Positions 11,265 to 21,290 of a stretch of DNA of 64,000 bases are shown here, one piece after another. The first letter of the stretch is position 1. Each line of letters begins with the position of its first letter. The notes below the pieces were generated by a model. That model did no database searches, was not told the origin of the DNA, and saw only the letters and a program-made list of their open reading frames with translations. This stretch comes from Dicyema japonicum (Eukaryota > Dicyemida > Rhombozoa > Dicyemidae), in the NCBI GenBank assembly GCA_011109175.1, contig RDEW01000007.1, positions 181,154 to 245,153 on the forward strand, in the 5' to 3' direction. Made by a program: the position numbers and the translations under genes.

Positions 11265-12073
11265 TATTATTAGCACACCGCAAAACAACGTTAGTAAAGT
11301 TATCTCGCTTGTGCCACCCTCTCCTGGATGCGTTTTGTTAATCGCTTCCAGTTCCTTCTGTTCCTCGATAGGTCCCTCAGGAGGTCAGGATCATCTGCCG
11401 ACGTCAACCTTTTCACAATCGAAGTTATGTCTTGATGTAGAAGGGTTGGTAGAGTAATTCGTGGTCTTCCTGGAAAGTCGATCCCGGATGAGGAACATAG
11501 TGGTGTTCCATTGCAAGATTAGCGGGAGTATTCCTGTCCATTCTTAAGATGTGACCAAATAATCTGTTACTTCTTATTTCTCCGTCCAATGGGTGGATAT
11601 TGTAATGGGAATAAAGGTATTTGTTTGATATGTGCTTTGGCCAGGAAATTCTTAGAATGTATCTGAGCTGCATTCTATGAAAGAAGTTCAGACTTTCCAT
11701 TTCCGGCGTTGTGAGTGCCCAGGTAGAAGAGTTGTACAGTAAAACCGGTTTTACGAAGATATTGTATAATTTGATTTTTAAAGAGGCAGAAATTTGTTTA
11801 CCTCGTAACCATACGTTGTTTAGTTTTTTAAGAGCGAAAGCAGCTGGTGATTTTATTCGTAGTATTTCTTCTGTCTCTCCTAAGAGAGTGCCAAGTTTCT
11901 TCGTATGCCTCCATTTTTCCTCGTGTCGTTGTTTGCATCGCTTTACTATTGTATATTCTGTTTTCTCGGTGTTAATTTTTAGGAATGATTTTTCAAATGT
12001 TTTGGCCAATTTGTCGATTTGTCGTCTGTTGTCATCTGCGAAGATAACTTCCATTATATGTTTGGAGATATTA
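11265..12073 (-). pseudogene. LINE reverse transcriptase, 3' half (downstream of Ginger insertion)
   Basis: This half carries the RT active site and thumb on the minus strand: MEVIFADD (12,054-12,031, the F/YADD box), SFLKINTEKTEYTIVK, KKLGTLLGETEEI, FVKPVLLYNSSTWALT and SNRLFGHILRMD, then a short TAATAATAATTAA tail at about 11,262. It is the same LINE family as the fragment at 2-1364. The missing upstream half sits at 14,357-15,530 beyond a 2,283-bp transposon; the TATTA duplication lies at 12,069-12,073. Removing one duplication copy and the transposon gives a continuous frame from LEATLREARNN to HIMEVIFADD, direct proof of the insertion. Confidence 0.9.
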
Positions 12074-12124
12074 TGCCGCGAGCGCTACTTGCAACTATGC
12101 GCTACCTGCAACATCGATTTTTTT
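12074..12124. repeat. Left terminal inverted repeat of the Ginger element
   Basis: About 51 bp starting TGCCGCGAGCGC and ending in a run of T. It pairs with 14,306-14,356 with two mismatches (third base and about position 39). Confidence 0.9.
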
Positions 12125-12195
12125 TCATCGAAAATAAACGAATAGTCTTAAGACACTCACAAGTCGAACTCACTGAAAGAAACCAGTTTACTCAA

Positions 12196-12517
12196 TAATA
12201 ATAATAAAGCCTTTTCACGAGAGCCATAGTATTTATAGCTCCGCATAGGCAGGACACACACTTTATTTAAGTAAAGAACAGTTAATTTTAACTAATCGTA
12301 GAACCAAGGAATGATCTTCACTTCTTTTTTTCTTTTCTTGTGTGAGTGTCCTTTCTAGACAATCCAGTTCCGCAGTGAGTATTCACTGATGACGGCGTCA
12401 CTCGTCAAACCATTTCTGCATCGTAGATGCGTGGAACCTTCCACCAGGTGAACAGCAGCGAGATTCGAACCTGTAGCCTAAGCCACTTAAGCCCGACACC
12501 TAACCACTAAGCCACCC
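12196..12517 (-). mobile_element. tRNA-derived SINE, copy 1 (nested in the Ginger element)
   Basis: Read on the minus strand the head is tRNA-like: GGGTGGCTTAGTGGTTAGG (box A) and GGTTCGAATCTC (box B, near 12,450-12,461), followed by the family core GACGAGTGAC-G-CCGTCATC and a 3' end with TTA repeats. It is flanked by 11-bp direct repeats AGTTTACTCAA (12,185-12,195) and AGTTTAATCAA (12,518-12,528), one mismatch, as expected of LINE-mediated retroposition. Related copies are at 18,991-19,195 and 52,516-52,862. Confidence 0.85.
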
Positions 12518-12760
12518 AGTTTAATCAAAAAAACATAAAATTAAAATTATATAAAGATTTATGTTATGCTTTAAAAATTATAAAATTGAATTTATTTTTT
12601 AAATCATTAAATTATCTTAATAAATTAATTTCAACAATAAAACTCTTAATTTTCCAATATTTTAAACAATTTAAAATTCCAGGTTAGACGATTGTATTCA
12701 TTTAAGTTTCAATTAAGACAAAAAATTCAAAAAAATATTTTATTTATAAGAAAGGATAAG

Positions 12761-14184
12761 TCACTTCTTTTTAAGCTTTTTAACGCGACTCATGTGGACG
12801 ATCTCGGTATGTCCCTCATTTGATTGAAGTGCCATTCGCTTGTTAGACAATATATCTACGACTTTCACTTTTTCACTGTAGGGAAATTCAAATTTCCCTA
12901 ACTTTAGCGAGGGAATTGTCCCATGGTCTTTTTTACGCAAACCTATATTGTCAATGTAATTAACTAACCTCATCTCCTTTGTCGAATGTGTATTTTGAGC
13001 AATGAACACCCATTTTTCTGTTCATTCTTTTGAAATAAGGGGAATTCAAATCTAGTGGACAATGCATAAAGTCAAATTCTATGAAATAATAAAAAATTGA
13101 TAACCTGCCTCTCCAATTAATTTAACGAATCTCTCTGTTTCAATTTGAGTTTCTAAATTTTCGCTTAACTCTCAAACCATTCACAACTGCTTCATTTTTT
13201 TCAATGTAGCCTACATAATGGAGAATTGGATTAAATCCTTTGATGCCTCTGTAACGACGAAACGGATTGTCACCTAATTTATATATAAGGCCATACAACC
13301 TGTTGAACTATGATAACTAAGATTATAAAATTGGACAGCTTTTTTAATCTGTTTTTTCCAACATTTATTTGGATCATCAAACAACATCTTCGACAAAGTT
13401 CGAATGATTGTCTGATTGAATCTTTCTACAATTCCTTAAAAAATAATTCAATTGTATACCTTGACTACGTGGGTTGTTTGGACGTGAATGAATTTGAATA
13501 ATGTTATATTTCTTGCAAATTGCAGTGACATGTGAGTTTTTAAACTCGGAGCCATTGTCCGACTGTAAATATAAACATGGTCCATAATCCATGAATATAT
13601 CCTCAAGGTTGTCAGCAACTTCCAAACCACTTTTTTTCTTTAAGCTTTTTGTAATAGCATATTTTGAATAAATATCAATAGCCGTTAAAAGCCACGAATA
13701 ACCATCATTATACTCACTAAACCTAGAGAATATAAAAAAATGATACCTTTTAAGATCGATTAAATCTATTTGAAATCTCTCATTGGGCCGAGTTGCAATT
13801 ATATGATTTTCTTCATCATATTCCTTAAGACTTCTGGCAAAAAGACATGTCTCACAATTAAAAACAACATCGCGAATAACATCTCTTTTCACAAAAAAAT
13901 ATCATTCTTTACAATATGTTTCTAGGATATTTTGGCCACAATGTGTTAAATCATGAATTTGAGTAGCGACAAACTTCATTTCCTCAACGTTGTCAAAAAA
14001 CAATAACCAATTTATCGCCTTCTGGGTCTTTTAGATACATTCTTCCTCCTTTAAGAACGAAGCTCTTGGACTTTTTTCGGATCCTGTACATAGCATATGC
14101 AGGCACATCAGTAGGTAAGCCTCCTTCAAGAATAATTTTGAGATTAACATATTCAACAGATGTCTTAACAAACAAGCGTGACAT
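12761..14184 (-). pseudogene. Ginger transposase (gypsy-integrase-like), frameshifted
   Basis: Domain order along the minus strand: an N-terminal segment from ATG at 14,184 (MSRLFVKTSVEYVNLK); an HHCC zinc-binding domain (H-DLT-H near 13,950 and NCETC near 13,860); the DDE integrase core at 13,892-13,450 with first Asp in FQIDLIDL, second in YLQSDNGSEF, and the following PNNPRSQG, after which a frameshift breaks the region of the catalytic Glu; a post-core segment (KAVQFYNLSYHSSTG, about 13,300-13,340); and a C-terminal SH3-like domain at 12,761-13,009 (KLGKFEFPYSEKVKVVDIL, VHMSRVKKL). At least three frameshifts and one in-frame TGA make it inactive as read. Zinc finger, core and C-terminal domain in this order match integrase family proteins. 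Confidence 0.85.
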
Positions 14185-14305
14185 AACAATTCAAATTAGT
14201 ATTAATAGTTTATAATAATTTTATATAAAATATATTTATATTACTAAAAATTAGAATTTTAATCCAAAAGAACAATTTTTATAGATTCAAAAATTCAAAA
14301 AATTC

Positions 14306-14356
14306 AAAAAAATCGATATTGCAGGTAGCGCATAGTTGCAAGTAGCGCTCGCGACA
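14306..14356. repeat. Right terminal inverted repeat of the Ginger element
   Basis: Inverted partner of 12,074-12,124; ends ...GCGCTCGCGACA immediately before the TATTA duplication at 14,357-14,361. Confidence 0.9.
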
Positions 14357-15530
14357 TATTATTCCTGGCCTCTCGTAGGGTTGCCTCCAGATATGCGATG
14401 AATAAGACCGGGGATAGGGCGTCTCCTCGGGGGGTGTCTTTGTTCAAAATACTCTGGATTTCTGATTTCTGAGCTGGATAAATAGTTGAGTGGAGGAGAG
14501 TAGATAACGAATTATTTTGATGCAATCTTCCTCGAGTAGTGGTGTTAATATTTGTATCATTTTGACTCTGCTGATTGAGTCAAATGACTTAGATAGGTCG
14601 AGTCCTATTATGTGGTACTTCTCTTTATATGTTTGGCATGAAACACACATCCATTTGTGTCTCCAAAAGGCATCAGAAGTTGATCTTCCAAAGACAAACC
14701 CACTTTAGCTAGCTCCGATGAATCCACGTAGTGGGGCTTTTATTCTGTCCAGAGCAATTAGCGATAGAATTTGCACAGTGAGTTGAGTAGTATGATTGGT
14801 CTCAAGCTGTTTAGCTTTCCTTTTTCCTTCCCCGTTTTATGCAAAGGGATTACTTTTCCGATGTTAATTCTGGAGTGTTCCTCAAAAGATTTGTTCAGAT
14901 TGTGAGTAATGAGTTTTTGAAACTCTTCAAAAGCGTATTTTATGAGCTCTGCATTAATATTATCTGAGCCTGGAACTTTTGAGTCGTTTAGTCTGGTCAC
15001 AGCCTTTTTAACTTTTGTTAAAATTATTTCTGGTGATGGCTTTCTGGGGACTCCATCAAAAGGATAAAGCTTTTCTTCGTTTACAAAATTGAAATATTTT
15101 TGTATTGATCAGCTATGGTGTCTGTGTTGTTGTAAATGGTTCTTCCGAGTTTATCATGAACTGTTAGATTTTCAGATTTCTTCTTTTGTCCTAGCATTTT
15201 TACAGACGCATACATTTGCGCTTCGTGTACTTTCCTACTTTATTTGCAAGGTTTTGTAGCCCTGTTACGTGGTTTATCTGACATTTTTTCTTGATTTCTC
15301 GAATAATTTTGTTTCTTTGGATTTTAAACTCAGTTGCTTTCACTTTGTTATGGGTGTTCATGCATTTAATAGGTAGATCCTTTTGTAAATGGGGGAGGTG
15401 ATCTATATGTGGATCGTGTATTCCCTTGAAGGTTTTTGGAATTGCCCCAATCGTGACAGAGTGACCTCCTTTTGATCGACGACTTTAGTCCTCGAACGTT
15501 GAAGGATGGTAGCATGAACAGAGAGTTTGA
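14357..15530 (-). pseudogene. LINE reverse transcriptase, 5' half with endonuclease deletion (upstream of Ginger insertion)
   Basis: Minus-strand upstream half of the split LINE. From 5' to 3': a short endonuclease start (FNVRGLKSSIKRRSL, about 15,470-15,510), then an abrupt join to the linker (HLPHLQKDLPIKCMNTHNK), showing that nearly all of the APE endonuclease domain is deleted; the RT start at 14,758-15,000 (SKVPGSDNINAELI, IGKVIPLHKTGK, LRPIILLNSL); the catalytic motif GLDLSKSFDSIS (14,444-14,650); and the PRGDALSPVLFIAYLEATL block up to 14,361. Several frameshifts are present. The YADD-containing remainder continues at 12,073-11,265. Confidence 0.87.
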
Positions 15531-16084
15531 AAGAGTAAAAAAAACATTAGTGCAATTTGAGATGCGTCACCAACCTCAACCAAAAAAAATCATCTTGGTT
15601 AATAATCAACTTAATATTTTCGAAATAATTGTATGAGTAGATTGGTGATGACTTTTTAGGTTGTATTCGTTCGATATAGCAATAAACTGACATATCATAC
15701 AATGTATTTTTCGTTCCAGGACTTGTCTACAGGTAACGACATTGTCCCCGGGGAAAGAATAGTGGATCCTCTTGATGCCAGCCAGGTATGGGATGTCTCC
15801 TCAGTAAGGTGGATCCAATGACGCCATCGAAAAGAGGGAAAATAATTTTTGACAAACTAGCCACATAGCACCACGAGGCCACGTGAAGATCAAGAAAAAA
15901 TTTACCCTACGTCAACACAAAATAGAATGGCTATTGATGTGAATCTATCCCCACGTTATTTCGTTCATCAGACAGGCCACTATGCAAAAGTGAGTCAAAT
16001 AAACATGAACAAATGCTTCCGATCATGTAAATTTAAAAACTTTCATACTGAATGGGTTTCTTAGGTCCTTGCAGAAACGTAAGA
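15531..16084. other. Unassigned interval
   Basis: No gene recognised. A short plus-strand open stretch near 15,722-15,820 (TGNDIVPGERIVDPLDASQ) looks protein-like and less AT-rich than its surroundings, but I cannot assign it. Confidence 0.35.
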
Positions 16085-17470
16085 AACCCTGACCATTATC
16101 AGCGTCGTCTCCTTAGAAAGGAGACTGTTGATGGATGAACTGTCGGCTTGCATGAGCCGTGTGCATTTGCGTCTGAGAGAGTTTATACGCTCCATCCTTG
16201 AAGAGGGAAGGGGAAATCTCCAGGTGGAACAAGCTTATTCAATTATCGGCACTATAATCTGAAGGTAGAGTTTACTGATAGAAACTGCAGATGGGAGGGT
16301 GCTCTTGTTTATGATAGTCTTTAGAACGTTCTACTTTTGAAACTCCCTGGTTAACACTTGCTCTATGTGACTGGAAAACGTCATTAGAGAGTCAAAAGTT
16401 ATTTCAAGGATTTTCTGGATTAGCGTAGAATGAATAGGGATGTCTCCAATGAATTTCTCGAGTACACCCTTAAAACTCATTTCCGTAGTGAACATGGTGA
16501 ACTGAGAGTTGGATGAAATATAGACAGCATATTTTAGGATAGCCGGTCACACACCTGGTTGAGGTGTAACTGCACAAACGTCCCGCGGAAGGAAATCTTT
16601 CCCCTGCAACAATAATTAGGTCCACATAATATAAAACAGGATCCCATCTTTGATAGTAGGTAAATCGTATATAAATAATTTAAATATGAAAGAAGACAGG
16701 GGGAACCTTGTGGGACCCCATTAGGGAGTAGTCTTGATTTTGAAGTAGTTCTCCAATCTGGATTCTTCCTCGTCGGCCAGTTGAGAAATTTTTCAGCCAT
16801 AGAATGATGTTGGATGTAAATTTGAATTAAAGATTTTTGTGTTAGGAGTGTCCTCGAAATAGAGTTGAAGGCTTTCTGTATATATGGACACCAGAGACGT
16901 CTGTAAGTGGCTCTTCACGTTGAAGCCGTCTGTGATGAACTGGGAGACAGATCCAAAACGAGTCGTTGTAGAACGGCCTGCTTTGAGTCATGATGGCAGA
17001 ACAGGATAAATTAATATCAGCTTTTCCAACACTTTTTGACAAAACGAAATTAGGCGGTAGGAGAATAGATTCTCTTTTGGTTTTCCAAACATGAGAATTG
17101 GTGTAATCAGGAATTCTCAACATATTTGGTAGTGTATGGGAATTTATTGAATTGTTATATAAACTCGATAACACGATATGCCTGAGCCCCTATTCGCTTA
17201 AGTGAATAGCACAGACACTGCCAGGGTCACAGGTAAGACTTATCAATTTAAGAGACCTGTTAAAGTCATAGGGAGTGAAGAAAATAGTATATTGTTTCTG
17301 TGGACCACATCGTTTGACATGCGGAGAACGAGAGAAATTCTTGTGACTGACCGACACATAATATTTTATAAGATGTTTTTTCATAAGGTTGCAAGTTTAC
17401 GTGCGGCTTCCTAGGTACTAGAGGTAACAGCTTGCACACCGTTTCCATCTTCATTGATAAGACTGTTGAT
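16085..17470 (-). pseudogene. LINE reverse transcriptase, related to the 43-45 kb and 60-62 kb LINE, decayed
   Basis: Along the minus strand: linker VSVSHKNFSRSPH (about 17,350), the Pro-Asp-Gly block eroded to CDPGSVCAIHL (about 17,205-17,230), RT fingers (16,842-17,174), FLNWPTRKNPDW, NGVPQGSP (about 16,710-16,735) and an eroded LCGPNYC where YADD should be, then the thumb FDSLMTFSSHIEQVL (about 16,370-16,410). The thumb and the SISHKDFSKS-like linker match the duplicated LINE units at 43-45 and 60-62 kb. Many stops; inactive. Confidence 0.75.
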
Positions 17471-18540
17471 CCTTCTTAGCGTTTTCCAAAAAATGGCACA
17501 TAAGTTTTTGTGGCATAGTCGTCAAATAAAACAGATCTACATGTGCCCTTGGTTAACTCAGATTAGTTGGAATATTCTGGAGCATAGCTCAGCCTCCAAA
17601 AAATATTAATGTTTCCATTATTAATTAGTTAGTTAAGTAACCCCAGCCTCACTAACTTGTAGGAAGCCAGCAGCTATTAAGTAGTATGCAGCAGATGTTG
17701 GTCGCTCTCATAGATCGGTCAGTTCCGGCATTGTGGAGAAATGTTGTGCCAATTCATGAAATTGAAATAGGTGATTTGTTGTCAGCACATGGAGGTTGCA
17801 AAAGGGGCAGAGTATATTGGTAGATATGGGTGGTTCCCACATCGTAGACGAGCCAGGTTTACTCGCACGTCCCTTGAAAGAGAGGATTCTGATTGGTCTA
17901 TTGGAGGAGTGGGTCGCTGTAATATTTTATTGTCTTCGAGTCTTCGGATACTTCTCGTAGAAACAAAATCGTGTATCTGTTTCAGACGACTCCTGTCATT
18001 GGGGATGGATGGAATGGATGATAACATTCGAGACAGGTCACTTGTTGTCATAATAATTTTCCTTTTGTTTTGCGGCTTGCATAGGAAGTGGCAGAAATGT
18101 TCTAGACTGTAGGCTTGGGAGAGGAACTGCAGGGCTCTCATTTCCAGATGGTCTCCAATTGGAAGGATCTTTGACTCCCAATGTAGATGATCGACACGAG
18201 TTGATCTAAGACATCCAGTAATTATCCTGAGCGCGATGTTTTGTACTTTTTGTAGTTTGTCAATAGAAGTAAGAGAGGCAGAGGTTGACCAGCAAGGGCT
18301 TGCATAGTTAATAGTTGTTCGAATGAATTGTTTATGATGGTTAGGGATTCTTTGTTTTGGCCAAGGGAATGACCTGACACAGCTTTAAGTATGTTGATCT
18401 TTTGAGAGGCCTTTGTACATTGTTCCTCCACATGTTTAGAGAAAGTTAGTAGTTGGTCATAAATAACTCCAAGTATTTTGGGATGTTTCGTAACGGTGAG
18501 TGGTCGTCCATGAATTGTTAAAATTGGTTGAAAATTTAGT

Positions 18541-18627
18541 TGGCGGCGGTTGGACGTGAATACAGTGACGATGGATTTCGATGGAGAGGGGGATAGGTGG
18601 TTTGCTTTAAGCCATTCTTCAAGAGTG
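18541..18627. repeat. 87-bp duplicated LINE segment, copy 1
   Basis: Starts TGGCGGCGGTTGGACGTG and recurs at 18,904-18,990 with a few substitutions. It encodes the EEWL-ANHLSPSPSK part of the LINE. The second copy is joined directly to upstream palm sequence, suggesting template switching during reverse transcription. Confidence 0.9.
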
Positions 18628-18903
18628 TTCAAGTGGATCTGAACATTTTTCATTGTTTCGTTAACGTCAATGTCTTAGAGGCAACAATCATGTCATCCGT
18701 ATACAATAGTAGAAGTGTCTTGGAATTGATTGGAATGTCGCTTAGGTGTAAGTTGAATAAGGTGGGTTATAAAACGGGGAACTCCATTTGGAAGAAGTCT
18801 GTAATTAGATAGACATGACATAATTTAGCTCGACCAATTCTTCCAGAGAGGAAATTTGTTGACCAATTCTGTAGACGTAGAAGAATTCCAGATACAAGAA
18901 TTT

Positions 18904-18990
18904 TGGCGGCGGTTGGACGTGAATAAAGTGACGGTGGATTTCGATGGAGAAGGGGATAGGTGGTTTGCTCCAAGCCATTCTTCAAGAGTG
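18904..18990. repeat. 87-bp duplicated LINE segment, copy 2
   Basis: Second copy of the 18,541-18,627 segment in the same orientation, at the 5' boundary of the LINE fragment. Confidence 0.9.
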
Positions 18991-19195
18991 TAATTAATCA
19001 AGGAAATTATTCCTAGACAATGTTCTTTGATTTGTATTTGTGTGAGTCCATAGTTCCATAGTGATAAAACACTGATGACGGAGTCACTCGTCCACCCAGA
19101 AGCATCGTAGATGCGTGTAAACCTACATCAAATGGACATCAGCGAGATTCGAACGTGGGACTTTCTGCTATTTAGTCCGGATCTTATTAAACTGC
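18991..19195 (-). mobile_element. tRNA-derived SINE, copy 3 (diverged)
   Basis: Minus strand: eroded tRNA-like head, box B CGTTCGAATCTC, then ACGCATCTACGATGC and GACGAGTGAC-T-CCGTCATC shared with the SINEs at 12.2 and 52.5 kb, then TTCCTTGATTAATTA matching the 3' part of copy 1. Box A is poorly preserved and no target duplication was found. Confidence 0.75.
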
Positions 19196-19559
19196 GTCAT
19201 ATAAAAAACTTTTGTAAGATGAACTAGAAAACCCTATCAAAAACTAAAAAAACCTATGCCAATGAGCTAAATGGAATCCGCATTTTCAATTTGAAGCACC
19301 TGGACCTACATGACCTTAAAGTAACCACTGGCATCATTTCTGCCTTTATCAATATTTATGGAAAAATAAAAAATAATGCGTCCTTAAAGTTCAAAAAATC
19401 ATTCAGTATCTTTCCGACCCATTTAACTACTATGCATAGTATCCATATTTGTTGAACATTACTCCATTAAAATCTACCGTCATTCTATTCACGTTTTACC
19501 ATCGTCAGTAAAATTTTTAATAAGTACTCTTGGAAAAACATTTCCCATCACTAAACGCC
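19196..19559. other. Unassigned interval
   Basis: No gene recognised. AT-rich with short open stretches only. Confidence 0.35.
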
Positions 19560-20111
19560 TCAAATACTTGAGTCGAATTGACAACCACTAACTTTCTCAA
19601 AATACATGGAAGAGCAGTACACAGAGGCCTTTCGCGAAATCAACATAACAAAAGTTGTGTCAGGTGTAGATAAGGGTCCTGTTTGAGATGTTGTTTTCAT
19701 GAAGTCTGTTCCAGACGCTTTGACAACGTCTTCAAAGGTTCTGAGTTCAATGTCCCTTATTTTCGTTGCTTTTATTTGAGCATTATGACTTTTTAAGTTT
19801 ATAGAAGCAAGATTTGTTCCCCAAACAACACAAGCATAAAACATTGTAGGTTCAATGTATTGCAGGTAAAAAACATCAAATCCATTGAGAAATTTAAAAT
19901 TCCATAAAAAAATCTTCAAGAAATTAAACTTATTGGCGCTAGCAGCTATCACATACTCAACATGCGGGGAAGAAGTTAATGCACGTCGAAGGTTACACCC
20001 ACAATTTTCTGGGTCTTTTTTGGTGGATTTTATTTCCATCGATGTAGCACTCTCCAAAGATTCAGTTAATCGTAAACAGTCAAAGGTGACTTTTCTGTAA
20101 AGTTCTGTCAA
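19560..20111 (-). pseudogene. LINE C-terminal (thumb) fragment
   Basis: A 183-codon minus-strand frame. SSPHVEYVIAASANKFNFLK and YLQYIEPTMFYACVVWGTNL resemble the RT thumb of APE-type LINEs (F-HV-Y-V---A-KR-NFL, then Y---I-P-L-YAC-VW--NL). Parts of the frame between them have drifted. No catalytic core is present. It lies directly downstream of CYC1 in tail-to-head arrangement, about 190 bp away. Confidence 0.55.
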
Positions 20112-20298
20112 TTATAATTTCTGCACTATTGCAATCCTAAATGTGAATTATTAAAGAGAATCTGTTTAGAAAGTTGGTTATGTAAAAGTATTAATAAAGT
20201 CTGGTTAAAATAATCCAAAACATGTTGTTAGTTTGTTATTATTTATTAGTGGAATTGCGTCCTTTCAAGAACACGAACTTCCTAGATTTAATAACAGT

Positions 20299-21221
20299 TC
20301 ATTTATGTCGATTAAAGTACACCCAAAAGGGTGTAATCATAATAAGAGCAATTAATATCTTTATTAATTAGAAATAAAACCTTAATAGCCATTCGTTTGT
20401 GATCATCAATATCGGGGTCACTCACCCATTTTAGAAAAGAACAGACATCCTTAGCCATTTGACTAATAGTAGCAGGTGTACCTCTAATATACCATAATAA
20501 TTACCATCATCAAAATCCATCATTCCATCACTAAGAGGAGGTGCCATGGCGATAGCACAATCAGGGAAATATGGATTGTAATGTAATCCATCCCCCATTA
20601 CAAAATTATTGGGTGGTTCTTCTTCATAGCCTGTCAGTAGTGAGAAAATATAATCCTAAACTAAAGCAATAATAAAACTTCAGTTCCAGGACGTGCTCTA
20701 CATATATAACTCATATCTGGAGGGACAGCACCATTATTAGCAAGTCTAGCAGTCTCTTGATTAGGATAAGGTCGAGGAAGGTAATCGTTTATAATGCCTG
20801 AACGTTCAAACATTTCCCCCTCATCATTAGGTCCATCAACAACATCATTCTTTGAATATTAATAATAATAACCTCAGCAGCTTCAGTTATAGCTTCATCT
20901 TCAGTTAAAATGACATTAATCATATGTCGATATCTTAAAAACTTAATGGAGTGGCATGTTGAACATACTTGTTTGTACACAAAGTATCCTCTTCGAATAC
21001 TATAAATATAAGTTAATTATAACCTTTTGTGGTCAAGAGCAGAAAAAGGACCACTATGAGGCCAACTATATTTGTTGTGAGCAATCATTGTTGATTTTGA
21101 GTAAATTGTAAAACAACTACCAGCCAACACACCAATTCCAACGGAGGAGTAACCCAATAATTTATAAATCTTAATTATATATAATAATCACATTGGATCT
21201 AAAACGACCAAACGAAAACAT
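20299..21221 (-). CDS. CYC1: Cytochrome c1, complex III haem protein, seven exons with 22-24-nt introns
   Basis: Haem-bearing subunit of the mitochondrial bc1 complex that passes electrons from the Rieske protein to cytochrome c. Exons: 21,221-21,192; 21,169-21,024; 20,999-20,873; 20,849-20,679; 20,655-20,505; 20,481-20,381; 20,358-20,299; introns 22, 24, 23, 23, 23 and 22 nt. Exons sum to 786 nt (261 aa). Visible features: basic targeting start [25 protein letters not shown], haem site C71-S-T-C74-H75, [31 protein letters not shown] and [12 protein letters not shown] with the axial Met, then a C-terminal membrane helix [15 protein letters not shown]. The frame ends RHK-TGA where the family has RHKW; downstream codons still read TVIKSRKF, so the conserved basic tail is cut off by a Trp-to-stop change. 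The start ATG is inferred from the first intron. Confidence 0.92.
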
Positions 21222-21290
21222 GTACGTATAATTATTAAATTTAATTATTAATTTAATTATTAAATTTATTTTTTAATTTTATTTAGTTCT
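21222..21290. promoter_or_regulatory. Bidirectional promoter region between CYC1 and the 93-aa gene
   Basis: Only 69 bp separate the divergent start codons of CYC1 and the plus-strand gene at 21,291. The interval is almost pure A/T with repeated TTAATTATTAAATT words. It must contain both start sites if both genes are transcribed. TTTTATTTAG just before the plus-strand ATG could be a splice acceptor. Confidence 0.5.

Larger units (their letters stand above)
12074..14356 (-). mobile_element. Ginger-type DNA transposon with integrase-like transposase, 51-bp TIRs and TATTA duplication
   Basis: A 2,283-bp DNA transposon inserted into a LINE. Its ends are near-perfect 51-bp inverted repeats starting TG(C/T)CGCGAGCGCTACTTGC, with two mismatches, flanked on both sides by the 5-bp direct repeat TATTA (12,069-12,073 and 14,357-14,361). 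Inside, on the minus strand, is a retroviral/gypsy-integrase-like transposase without any RT, protease or LTR. Integrase-like transposase plus TIRs defines the Ginger class (established knowledge). It also carries a 322-bp SINE insertion at 12,196-12,517, so the element was once about 1.95 kb. GC-rich termini contrast with its AT-rich interior. Confidence 0.85.
17580..18990 (-). pseudogene. LINE reverse transcriptase C-terminal half, minus strand
   Basis: Minus-strand translation begins in the RT palm (WSTNFLSGRIGRAKLCHVYL, about 18,800-18,880; eroded LLYTDDMIVAS active site near 18,690-18,720) and continues as HLNTLEEWLKANHLSPSPSK, KILGVIYDQLLTFSKHVEE (18,222-18,653) and the C-terminal region 17,782-18,141 (RALQFLSQAYSLEHF, LARLRCGNHPYLP). 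The very end reads ...SEAGVT-stop near 17,640 with the 3' sequence CTGGGGTTACTTAAC. Frameshifts separate the parts. An 87-bp segment is present twice (18,541-18,627 and 18,904-18,990). Confidence 0.82.

Noticed and set aside
11711-12145. Plus-strand 144-codon open frame
   Set aside because: Antisense of the LINE thumb and runs across the Ginger insertion boundary, so it cannot be a conserved gene.
12440-12517. Functional tRNA gene
   Set aside because: Box A and B are present, but no cloverleaf with a paired acceptor stem was seen, the same head recurs at 52.5 kb, and each is followed by the same non-tRNA core and flanked by target duplications: SINE.
12761-14184. Integrase-like gene as part of a gypsy retrovirus or LTR retrotransposon
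   Set aside because: No LTRs, protease, RT or RNase H flank it; instead there are 51-bp inverted repeats and a target duplication, so a Ginger DNA transposon explains it better.
17771-18112. Plus-strand 113-codon open frame
   Set aside because: Antisense of the LINE C-terminal region, which has family-like motifs on the minus strand.
20299-20301. TGA reassigned to tryptophan (alternative code)
   Set aside because: CYC1 has TGA at a Trp position, but the galactokinase TGA is at a Gly position and the PUS3, SEL1L and spectrin coding regions contain no in-frame TGA, so the standard code with mutations or errors is simpler.
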